This document shows, in pieces, positions 1 to 5,424 of a stretch of DNA of 14,112 nt (the first letter of the stretch is position 1; each line of letters begins with the position of its first letter). The stretch covers positions 1 to 14,112 of the forward strand of contig JAUWXH010000010.1 of the NCBI GenBank assembly GCA_030616465.1, read 5' to 3'. The notes beneath the pieces were generated by a model. That model saw nothing but the letters and a program-made list of their open reading frames with translations, searched no databases and had not been told where the DNA came from. This DNA comes from Planctomycetota bacterium (GTDB lineage Bacteria; Planctomycetota; Phycisphaerae; UBA1845; Fen-1342). The position numbers were made by a program, and so were the translations under genes.

Positions 1-10
1 GTGGTGAGAT

Positions 11-116
11 GGTTAAATGGTCAAGTGGGCAAATGGTTAAGTGGGGAAGAGGGAGCGGGGAACCGGGGAGGGGGGCGGTCAAGTGGTTAATTGGGTAAAT
101 GGCCAAATGGGGAGCG
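11..116. repeat. Two blocks of five degenerate 8-bp repeats (GGTNAANT-like)
   Basis: Two 40-bp blocks, 11-50 and 77-116, each consist of five consecutive 8-bp units. The first reads GGTTAAAT, GGTCAAGT, GGGCAAAT, GGTTAAGT, GGGGAAGA. The second reads GGTCAAGT, GGTTAATT, GGGTAAAT, GGCCAAAT, GGGGAGCG. A G-rich spacer separates them. The unit is degenerate, but the period is exact. The region is non-coding. The same five-times-eight architecture recurs inside ileS at 11608-11647 and 12081-12120. Confidence 0.8.
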
Positions 117-126
117 GCGGAGAGGG

Positions 127-206
127 TTCGGGGTTCGGGGCGTGGCAATTGACGATTGCGGATTGACGATTGACGGACTTGGGGATCGAGGGATTGAGGG
201 ATTCAG
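127..206. repeat. Cluster of short tandem repeats of period 7 and 8
   Basis: Three tandem arrays lie in a row. TTCGGGG is present twice at 127-140. ATTGACG-type heptamers fill 148-175 in four units, one of them ATTGCGG. GGATCGAG, GGATTGAG and GGATTCAG fill 183-206. They form part of a 379-bp stretch with no credible gene. Between 207 and 362 I see no further feature and no clear promoter. Short open frames on either strand here are compositional artefacts. Confidence 0.75.
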
Positions 207-364
207 GTTCTTGCCGGATGGTGGGTGTTGGCGGGTGGTGATAGCATTTGCGTGGTGATATTCGGGCATGCCCACGCTTCGCGAGGGCCATGGCAGCCGG
301 CGCCGGGGCGAAAATGTGGTTGAGCTGGTAAATGAACTTATCCCTTTATCCGGTTTCTGTACAA

Positions 365-372
365 AAGGAGGT
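365..372 (+). promoter_or_regulatory. Consensus Shine-Dalgarno AAGGAGGT
   Basis: A full-consensus AAGGAGGT lies seven bases before the ATG at 380. It fixes that ATG as the start rather than the in-frame upstream ATG at 332, and it implies efficient translation of the lipoprotein gene. Confidence 0.85.
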
Positions 373-379
373 TCTCATC

Positions 380-1039
380 ATGCGACGCATCGGATCGACG
401 CCAACCTTGACAGGTGTTGTCGTCTTGCTGCTGGCGGCAGGCTGCCAGCAACAGCGGATCGACATCAATCGACTGGTACAAAGGGCGGAGCGTCCACCAG
501 AACTCGCGCGACTCGATGTCCTAATCGGGGATTGGAGCGGTGAAGCCAAGTTGACGATGACCGGCTCGCATGAGGTTGTAACCAACAAGTGCACAACCAG
601 CTATAGCTGGGATGCCGACCAGTGGATCCTGATCGAGCACTTCGAGCACGGCGAGGGCGACAAGCGGGTGGCAAGCGTAGCTTTCTGGAGTTGGGACCAC
701 AGGGATAAGCTGTACCGCATAACGCGGTTCTACAATTCCGGCGCAAGAGCCGACGGAACAGCGTCCTACACGGAAATGGCCAGGACCGGGTTCATGACAA
801 CCAAGACGAACCGGCCAGACACCGACGAAGAGACGCGTGACGCGGCCGGTATCTGGTTCATGACGGCCAAGACGAACAACCCATACACCAACGTAAAGAC
901 GCGTCGCACGGGGGGAATGACGCTGGTCGACGAAAACACGCTTCAGTTGTGGTGGACGGAATGGCTGCCCGGTCCGTTCGGCGCCTTTCTAAGTGAGTCG
1001 AACATCGGGAGTTTCGAGAGTGTCATTCGGCGCAGGTAG
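380..1039 (+). CDS. Putative lipoprotein, DUF1579-like, with internal 22-aa duplication
   Basis: The protein has 219 residues. It begins with a short basic N-terminus, a hydrophobic stretch and the lipobox L-A-A-G-C, with the lipidated cysteine at residue 22. It is therefore predicted to be exported and membrane-anchored. The mature part has a pattern seen in DUF1579-type proteins: a DVLIGDWSGEAKLTM-like start, paired aromatic and charged beta-strand segments, and a closing NTLQLWWTEW. The function of that family is largely unknown. The start is set by the AAGGAGGT at 365-372. Residues 133-176 hold a tandem duplication of 22 residues in which FMTTKTNRPDT is echoed by FMTAKTNNPYT. The gene stands alone, and a strong hairpin begins 16 bp after its stop. 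The lipoprotein call is firm. The family assignment is from memory of the pattern and only moderate. Confidence 0.75.
   Translation: MRRIGSTPTLTGVVVLLLAAGCQQQRIDINRLVQRAERPPELARLDVLIGDWSGEAKLTMTGSHEVVTNKCTTSYSWDADQWILIEHFEHGEGDKRVASVAFWSWDHRDKLYRITRFYNSGARADGTASYTEMARTGFMTTKTNRPDTDEETRDAAGIWFMTAKTNNPYTNVKTRRTGGMTLVDENTLQLWWTEWLPGPFGAFLSESNIGSFESVIRRR
776..907 (+). repeat. 66-bp tandem duplication inside the lipoprotein gene
   Basis: Positions 776-841 and 842-907 align at an offset of exactly 66 bp. The shared core runs from TTCATGAC (791 and 857) to AAGACGAAC and ACGCGT. The length is a multiple of three, so the reading frame is kept. Substitutions are spread over the copies, so the duplication is not very recent. 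Confidence 0.8.
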
Positions 1040-1054
1040 CCGGACGGCGGGGTG

Positions 1055-1085
1055 CCCCACCCTTGAGCGAAGCGGAAGGGTGGGG
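1055..1085. repeat. Perfect 10-bp hairpin downstream of lipoprotein gene
   Basis: CCCCACCCTT at 1055-1064 pairs perfectly with AAGGGTGGGG at 1076-1085 across an 11-nt loop (GAGCGAAGCGG). It begins 16 bp after the stop at 1037-1039. It could help terminate or stabilise that transcript, but no T-run follows, so it looks more like a dispersed palindromic repeat than a classical rho-independent terminator. Confidence 0.6.
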
Positions 1086-1172
1086 GACTGACCCGACACT
1101 CGGGAATGCCCCAACGTTTGAGTTCGTAGGGTTCGTCCCTTGACGCACCATTCAAATGCGGAGCTGGGATTC

Positions 1173-1189
1173 GTGCGCCCGGGGCGCAC
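1173..1189. repeat. Short perfect palindrome GTGCGCC-CGG-GGCGCAC
   Basis: Seven-base arms surround a three-base centre in the convergent intergenic region 1040-1585. Its function is unknown. No gene is supported anywhere in this 546-bp gap, which otherwise holds the hairpin at 1055 and the repeats at 1402 and 1514. Confidence 0.45.
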
Positions 1190-1401
1190 CTTCTACGTGG
1201 CTGTACATGCGCCGCTGTTACCGCATAAATGCTACGGCAACCCGCCAATTTGCAGCAGGGGAGCGGAGCTGTAAGGCTTAAGGCGTAAGCTCGGAGGCCC
1301 GATCCGTTGTGCGGCAAGGGGTGCGGGGTCGGGCGTGTCGGGGTGTGTGGTGCTTCAGGAGGAGCGTTGGTCAGCCGAGGATGGGTAGGGGCAGAGGCTG
1401 T

Positions 1402-1436
1402 CAGCGTTCAGCTTTCAGCCTTCAGTCATCAGCACG
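1402..1436. repeat. Five 7-bp CAG-led tandem repeats
   Basis: CAGCGTT, CAGCTTT, CAGCCTT, CAGTCAT and CAGCACG follow one another without gaps. It is a degenerate heptamer array in the non-coding gap, again with five units. Confidence 0.7.
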
Positions 1437-1513
1437 GATCAGTCGACGAGGGGGCGGCGGACCCGAGGTCTGGCGTCTCGACTCGGCTTGGGCTTCAGCG
1501 GACTGGCAGCAAG

Positions 1514-1559
1514 ATCCCTCGCTGCGCTCGGGATGACAGTTGACTGCGCTCGGGATGAC
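1514..1559. repeat. Duplicated CTGCGCTCGGGATGAC repeat (PERSEGS-type element)
   Basis: CTGCGCTCGGGATGAC occurs at 1522-1537 and again at 1544-1559, a period of 22 bp. The first copy is preceded by ATCCCTCG, which can pair with CGGGAT. On the minus strand this element gives the peptide CHPERSEGS, which I recognise from spurious ORFs in many bacterial genomes. It is therefore a widespread intergenic palindromic repeat and not a gene. Confidence 0.65.
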
Positions 1560-1585
1560 GGGTGGGGGAGTCGGGCCGCACACCG

Positions 1586-2596
1586 CTAAAACTTCCTGTC
1601 GCCGCTGAGCAGGTTGCCGAACCTGCCGAGGATGCTGCCCTCGCCTCTTCGTCTGGTGGTGCCGCGGGCGGTGGCGTGGATGCGGTCGGCCAGTCGGGCG
1701 AACGGCAGCGATTGCAGCCAGACGTCGCCGGGGCCGGTCAGCACGGCGAAGAACAGTCCCTCGCCGCCGAAGAGCGTGTTCTTGAAGCCGCCCACGAACT
1801 TGATGTCGTATTCGACCGCCGATTGGAAAGCGACGATGCAGCCGGTATCGACGCGCAGCAGCTCGCCGGGGCCCAGCCGGCGGTGGTGGAGCGTTCCGCC
1901 GGCGTGGACGAAGGCCAGCCCGTCGCCGGTCAGCTTCTGGAGGATGAACCCTTCCGCGCCGAACAGGCCCGCCCCGATCCGCTTGGTGAAGGCGATCTCG
2001 ATGCTGACGCCGCGGGCGGCACACAGGAACGAGTCCTTCTGACAGAGCAGCTCGCCGCCAAGCTGGGCCAGGTCCATCGGCACGATCTTCCCGGGGTAGG
2101 GGGCGGCGAAGGCCACCTGCTGCTTGCCGGGCCCGGTGCCGGTGAAGGTGGTCATGAACAGCGATTCCCCGGTGAGCACGCGCTTGCCGGCGGTGAAGAC
2201 CTTCCCCAGCAGGCCTTCGTCCTGCTTGCTGGGGTCGCCGAGCTTGGTCTGCATCTCGATGCCCGGGGTCATGTACATCATGGCGCCGGCCTCGGCGATG
2301 ACCATTTCGTGCGGGTCGAGCTCGATCTCGACGAACTGCATGTCGTCGCCGGTGATCTCGTAGTCGATCTCGTCTGCTCGGCGACCGGCGGCGGGTGTGG
2401 GAGGCAGGTCGGCCGGGCCGGCCGCGGCGGCGCGCAACCCCGGCACGTGCCGGGCGGCAGTCCACGAGCTCAGCCCCGGCCCGAACACCAGCGTGTCGTC
2501 CCCCTGCAACGAGGGAAGCCTGGCCAACAGCTCGTGCTTGGCCAGCGGCCCCACAGATTGACCGTTGTCAACGCAATACCACTCTGCTTGTGCCAT
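1586..2596 (-). CDS. GYF-domain and AIM24 (TIGR00266-like) fusion protein
   Basis: The protein has 336 residues. Residues 5-54 form a GYF_2/DUF4339-type domain ([19 protein letters not shown], later SSW), a small fold expected to bind proline-rich or membrane-protein partners. A proline- and alanine-rich linker follows to about residue 77. The rest is an AIM24/TIGR00266 beta-sandwich domain, recognisable by [17 protein letters not shown], the glycine-rich [15 protein letters not shown] and [15 protein letters not shown]. The biochemical role of AIM24 proteins in bacteria is unknown; the yeast homologue is mitochondrial and linked to inner-membrane architecture. I chose ATG 2596, preceded by GAGG about nine bases upstream, over a TTG at 2611 that overlaps this site. 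No signal peptide or membrane helix is seen. It is divergent from the Cys-rich gene at 2899. Confidence 0.9.
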   Translation of the reverse strand: MAQAEWYCVDNGQSVGPLAKHELLARLPSLQGDDTLVFGPGLSSWTAARHVPGLRAAAAGPADLPPTPAAGRRADEIDYEITGDDMQFVEIELDPHEMVIAEAGAMMYMTPGIEMQTKLGDPSKQDEGLLGKVFTAGKRVLTGESLFMTTFTGTGPGKQQVAFAAPYPGKIVPMDLAQLGGELLCQKDSFLCAARGVSIEIAFTKRIGAGLFGAEGFILQKLTGDGLAFVHAGGTLHHRRLGPGELLRVDTGCIVAFQSAVEYDIKFVGGFKNTLFGGEGLFFAVLTGPGDVWLQSLPFARLADRIHATARGTTRRRGEGSILGRFGNLLSGDRKF

Positions 2597-2787
2597 CTCG
2601 ATTTCCCTCAACCCACCCGTTCGTTGCTTGCAGCCCGGCTGACGACTCGTGAACCGCGGCGGCGCGAGGATAACCGCTGGCCGAGATGAGCGGAACCCCG
2701 TCCTGGCCGCCGTGCGCGTCGCTGCCGCTGTCCGATACCGCCCGCCGGGGAACGCCCTCGGGTCGGATTCACCCCCGCGCGGCCGAT

Positions 2788-2805
2788 ATTCGCCTCAAGG
2801 CGAAT
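2788..2805. promoter_or_regulatory. Perfect palindrome ATTCGCCT-CA-AGGCGAAT in divergent promoter region
   Basis: Perfect 8-bp arms with a 2-bp centre lie in the 302-bp region between the divergent AIM24 and Cys-rich genes, 93 bp before the ATG at 2899. The compact symmetry and position fit an operator for a dimeric regulator. A cruciform repeat is an alternative. I could not place a convincing -35/-10 pair for either gene, and no gene is visible in the rest of the gap. Confidence 0.4.
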
Positions 2806-2898
2806 CTCAGTGGAATAAATGGGCCGGGCGGATGGTTCGTGTCAAGCGGATAGGCCGGTCGCGGGCCGGTGCGAACACGAGAATTCGAGGAGACGACA

Positions 2899-3516
2899 AT
2901 GAAGAAAGTAGCAGTGCTCTCATTTGCGGTCGCGGCGCTTGTTATAGCGGGGGCGCCGGCGTACGCCGGGTGCGACTCGTGCAAGCTGGCCCAGACCGAG
3001 GACGGCTGGTGCGACGGGTGTAAGGTCGGGTTCTTCGACGACGTTGCGATTAAGTCGAAGAAACTGTTTGACGCGGTGGCCGGCAAGAAAGTGGACCCCC
3101 AGGCGATGAAGTGTCCGAGCTGCGTGAAGGCCGCCAAGCAAGACAGCGCTTGCGATCAGTGCGGGGTGGCGTTCGCGGGCGGCAAGGCCTACAAGTCGAA
3201 GGTGGCCCAGACGCTGGCGCTTGGCAAGGCCGCACAGCCCGACAAGCTCGCCTGCAGCATGTGCCAGAAGAACTCGAAAGACCAGGGCTGGTGCGACAAT
3301 TGCAAGGTGGGCCTGGTCGGCAACCGGGCCTTCAAGAACAAGCAAGCCTACACGCGTGCGGCCGCGGCTCGCAAGGTCTTGCTGGCTGCCGCCAAGACGG
3401 CAGAAACATGTCCCAACTGCGCCGTTGCGATGGTGAGCGACGGCACCTGTTCTGCGTGCAAGGTCTCCTTCAAGGACGGCAAGAAGGTCTCTGACAAGAG
3501 CAAGGACGATAAGTAG
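2899..3516 (+). CDS. Exported cysteine-rich protein with four CxxC-x9-CxxC modules
   Basis: The protein has 205 residues. The start is the ATG at 2899 with GAGGAGA six bases upstream. A signal peptide ends at A-Y-A, with cleavage predicted after residue 23. The mature protein has four modules, each with the exact spacing C-x2-C-x9-C-x2-C, beginning at residues 25, 72, 119 and 171. Each is followed by a related tail (KVGFF, GVAFAGGKAYKSK, KVGLVGNRAFKNK, KVSFKDGKK). The period is 47, 47 and 52 residues. The mature protein has 16 cysteines, all in these motifs, and is lysine-rich. Such paired CxxC motifs resemble zinc-ribbon knuckles, but outside the cytoplasm they could instead bind another metal, form disulfides or carry a cofactor. 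There is no CxxCH haem motif. I do not recognise a named family. Confidence 0.85.
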   Translation: MKKVAVLSFAVAALVIAGAPAYAGCDSCKLAQTEDGWCDGCKVGFFDDVAIKSKKLFDAVAGKKVDPQAMKCPSCVKAAKQDSACDQCGVAFAGGKAYKSKVAQTLALGKAAQPDKLACSMCQKNSKDQGWCDNCKVGLVGNRAFKNKQAYTRAAAARKVLLAAAKTAETCPNCAVAMVSDGTCSACKVSFKDGKKVSDKSKDDK

Positions 3517-3613
3517 GTGAAACCTCTCCTCTCTACTCCATCTGCCCTCGCTCCTCCTGTTGCCCGGATTGCGGCTTAGGCTGCATGAAAGGCAATACTG
3601 GAGCCCCGTTCGG

Positions 3614-3641
3614 CCGGCTCGTCACCTTGTGTGCGAGCCGG
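3614..3641. terminator. Hairpin between convergent genes (possible terminator)
   Basis: CCGGCTCG at 3614-3621 pairs with CGAGCCGG at 3634-3641 over a 12-nt loop, midway between the convergent stops at 3516 and 3677. It could serve both transcripts, but no T-run follows on either strand, so the call is weak. Confidence 0.3.
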
Positions 3642-3676
3642 TCGGCGTTTGCGCCAAGACGGACCGGGACGCCGGC

Positions 3677-4093
3677 CTACGGCTCGGCGGTCTCCCCTGT
3701 GTTGCCGGCGGGTGTGCTGCGAGGCGGCTCGGTGTCGGCCGCGACCTTCCAGCCCATGGGTCGGCGAATGACCTGGTTTCCCTTGCCCCAGATCGACTCG
3801 CGGATGACCAGGTTTTCCGGCACGCTGATCGTGTTGTTTTCGCCGCAGATCTCGATTTTTGCAAGGGTCGCGTCGTCCTGAACGACGATCGTGTTCGCAT
3901 CGCCGAGCACGGACAGCCGCGTGAGCTGCGACTCGCCCAGCACGGTCAGTTTGTTGAGATGTCCGGTGATGCCCAACTCACCGTACCAGTGGTTTTCCTG
4001 TGCAAGTTGACTGCCGATGATCGCGTTAGAGGCGCAACCCGCGAGCATCAGCAGCGCAACCGGTACAACCGTAAGAGCCAATACCCTGTTCAT
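3677..4093 (-). CDS. Small lipoprotein with DUF3060-like repeats
   Basis: The protein has 138 residues. The N-terminus MNRVLALTVV plus a hydrophobic core and M-L-A-G-C gives a lipobox with the lipidated cysteine at residue 20. The central part has repeated short strands ending in G-x-x-N or G-x-x-x-L turns: HLNKLTVLGESQLTRLSVLG, then DANTIVV and ENNTISV, then GKGNQVI. This is the pattern of a small beta-solenoid, as in DUF3060 proteins. The C-terminal 25 residues are polar, Pro- and Thr-rich and probably disordered. The start is ATG 4093, with GCGAGG about eight bases upstream. The molecular role is unknown. The neighbouring kinase gene starts upstream on the same strand, but the 143-bp gap argues against tight coupling. 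Confidence 0.8.
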   Translation of the reverse strand: MNRVLALTVVPVALLMLAGCASNAIIGSQLAQENHWYGELGITGHLNKLTVLGESQLTRLSVLGDANTIVVQDDATLAKIEICGENNTISVPENLVIRESIWGKGNQVIRRPMGWKVAADTEPPRSTPAGNTGETAEP

Positions 4094-4236
4094 AGAATCG
4101 ACCTCGCTTCGAAAGCCATCCTTCTCCGCCGGAGCTCCCTAGTGCTTAACAGCGTACACGCCGGCCACACCGTTTGTCCAGTCCGATCACCCGGGCACAG
4201 CGAGCTTGGCAGATACCCCACGCTCGTGACGCCGCA

Positions 4237-5037
4237 CTACTTGGCCGACGAGCCGGCCACCGAAACGTCCTCGCTCTTGCGCAGGCGGCTGAGCGTGCGT
4301 CGGCGCAGGTAGGTGAGCGGCCGGGTCAACCACCGGTGAATGCGGATCCACACGCTTAACCGCTCGAGGCGGGCCCGCTCCGCGACCGTGAGCAGGTCCG
4401 GCCGCAGGCGCCGCTTGTGCTTCAGACAATGATACCAGTCAGCCTGTTGGAAGCGGCCCAGCAGCCAGCGCACCGGCGGCAAGAGCCGCCAGCCGGTCGG
4501 CGGCAGAAACAGCGAAATCTGAAAGTCGATCAGGTGCGGCTTGCCGTCCTCGCCGACCAGGATGTTCTGCCGTTTGTTGAGGTCCACATAGGCGATGTGA
4601 CGGGCGTGCATGGCTTGCAGCAGGGCGAACAGCTCGTCGAAGAACGTATCCGAGACCCGCTCGCGGCGGCCCAGTGGATGGCCGGGGACAAAGGCGTGCA
4701 GGAACCCGGTCGGACCGAGCGGGCCGATCAGGCGCGGGACCCCGGGCACGCCCTGCATCTGTGCGTAGACGCGAACCTCCCGCCGGGTCAGATACGAACC
4801 GAGCCATTTCATTGGAACGGTCAGAAAGTCGTTCTGACGCCCGAGCTTGAGCACCGCCAGCCCGTCGGGGCCGCGGTACAGTCCGGTGGCGGCGAAGAAG
4901 TCGTGCTTGAACGTTTCCACGCGTTCGAAGCGCACCCCGCCATGCGTCGCGCAGGCGGGCAGTTCCGGCTCGGGCAGCGCGTAGAGCCAACCGTGGCGCG
5001 GACGGGTGCGGCGAGCGTAAGCGGGTTTCTTGCGCAC
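4237..5037 (-). CDS. WaaP/RIO-like lipopolysaccharide-type kinase
   Basis: The protein has 266 residues. It has the compact kinase fold of the Kdo/WaaP (lipopolysaccharide core kinase) group. AVLKLG with Lys64 is the ATP-binding strand, and Glu87 in RREVRVY is the likely helix-C partner. The catalytic loop is Y-V-D-L-N-K-R-Q-N (Asp152, Asn158), and I-D-F-Q (Asp171) stands at the DFG position. The usual catalytic-loop His is Tyr150, which RIO/WaaP relatives tolerate. The C-terminus is very basic, with many Arg residues, fitting binding to membrane or nucleic acid. The substrate cannot be told; a sugar on an envelope glycolipid is one option, protein another. The start codon is GTG at 5037. No Shine-Dalgarno is visible, because the probable -10 box lies only six bases upstream. 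No in-frame ATG occurs before Met76. Confidence 0.8.
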   Translation of the reverse strand: MRKKPAYARRTRPRHGWLYALPEPELPACATHGGVRFERVETFKHDFFAATGLYRGPDGLAVLKLGRQNDFLTVPMKWLGSYLTRREVRVYAQMQGVPGVPRLIGPLGPTGFLHAFVPGHPLGRRERVSDTFFDELFALLQAMHARHIAYVDLNKRQNILVGEDGKPHLIDFQISLFLPPTGWRLLPPVRWLLGRFQQADWYHCLKHKRRLRPDLLTVAERARLERLSVWIRIHRWLTRPLTYLRRRTLSRLRKSEDVSVAGSSAK

Positions 5038-5043
5038 GCGGAG

Positions 5044-5069
5044 ATTATAGCGTCGTCAGGGGACCTGAC
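5044..5069 (-). promoter_or_regulatory. TATAAT -10 box with overlapping operator-like palindrome, upstream of kinase gene
   Basis: On the minus strand a perfect TATAAT occupies 5049-5044, six bases before the GTG start at 5037. Transcription would then begin at or next to the start codon, giving a leaderless message. No good -35 box is visible. GTCAGG-GGA-CCTGAC, a 6-3-6 palindrome at 5055-5069, covers the spacer just upstream and is well placed for a repressor or activator. The promoter call rests mainly on the -10 match. Confidence 0.4.
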
Positions 5070-5215
5070 AGCGCCGGCTGCGAGCGCCAACTGTGCCGAG
5101 CGGCAGGCCGTGCGGGTGCTGGCCGATGGTGCTCGAGCGAGTGTCTCGGGTTCATGGGCTACGCCGAATCGGCTGGCGCGCGGACGAGTCGGCTGGGGAA
5201 AAACAGAGCGGATAT

Positions 5216-5266
5216 AAAAAGGCGTGCGGCACCCTGTGGGTATTGGCGCGGTCTGAGGGTGCCGCA
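5216..5266 (-). terminator. Intrinsic terminator for the TMTC-like gene
   Basis: Read on the minus strand, an 11-bp perfect GC-rich stem (TGCGGCACCCT pairing with AGGGTGCCGCA, at 5225-5235 and 5256-5266) with a 20-nt loop is followed by CGCC and then TTTTT (5220-5216). It lies about 160 bp past the stop at 5425 and before the kinase promoter. The loop is long and the T-run is four bases off the stem, so strength is uncertain. The rest of the 387-bp gap 5038-5424 holds no gene. Confidence 0.55.
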
Positions 5267-5424
5267 GCGAGTGGAAGCAAGTTCTTCAGGACCAGGCACT
5301 TACGGTTGCCCAGCCTTGTCTTTCTCCGTATTTTGCTCCTTATCCACTTTCCAGTATAGCAGGTTAGGTGCCAGTTTCAACCCCCCGAACGCGCAAATCG
5401 TACTATTTTCGTGCAGAAAGCGTC

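Noticed and set aside
1562..2689. 375-codon open frame on the plus strand, and another minus-strand frame at 1422-2465
   Set aside because: Both overlap the clearly recognisable GYF-AIM24 gene in other frames. Their translations are Arg/Ala/Gly-rich with no domain pattern, as expected from high GC.
4417..5217. 266-codon plus-strand open frame antisense to the kinase
   Set aside because: It is complementary to the kinase gene, which has conserved catalytic motifs. The plus-strand product has no recognisable features or convincing start.
5292..5374. Possible small mobile element with ends GGCACTTAC and TTAGGTGCC
   Set aside because: The inverted ends match at only seven of nine bases and no target duplication or coding capacity is seen.
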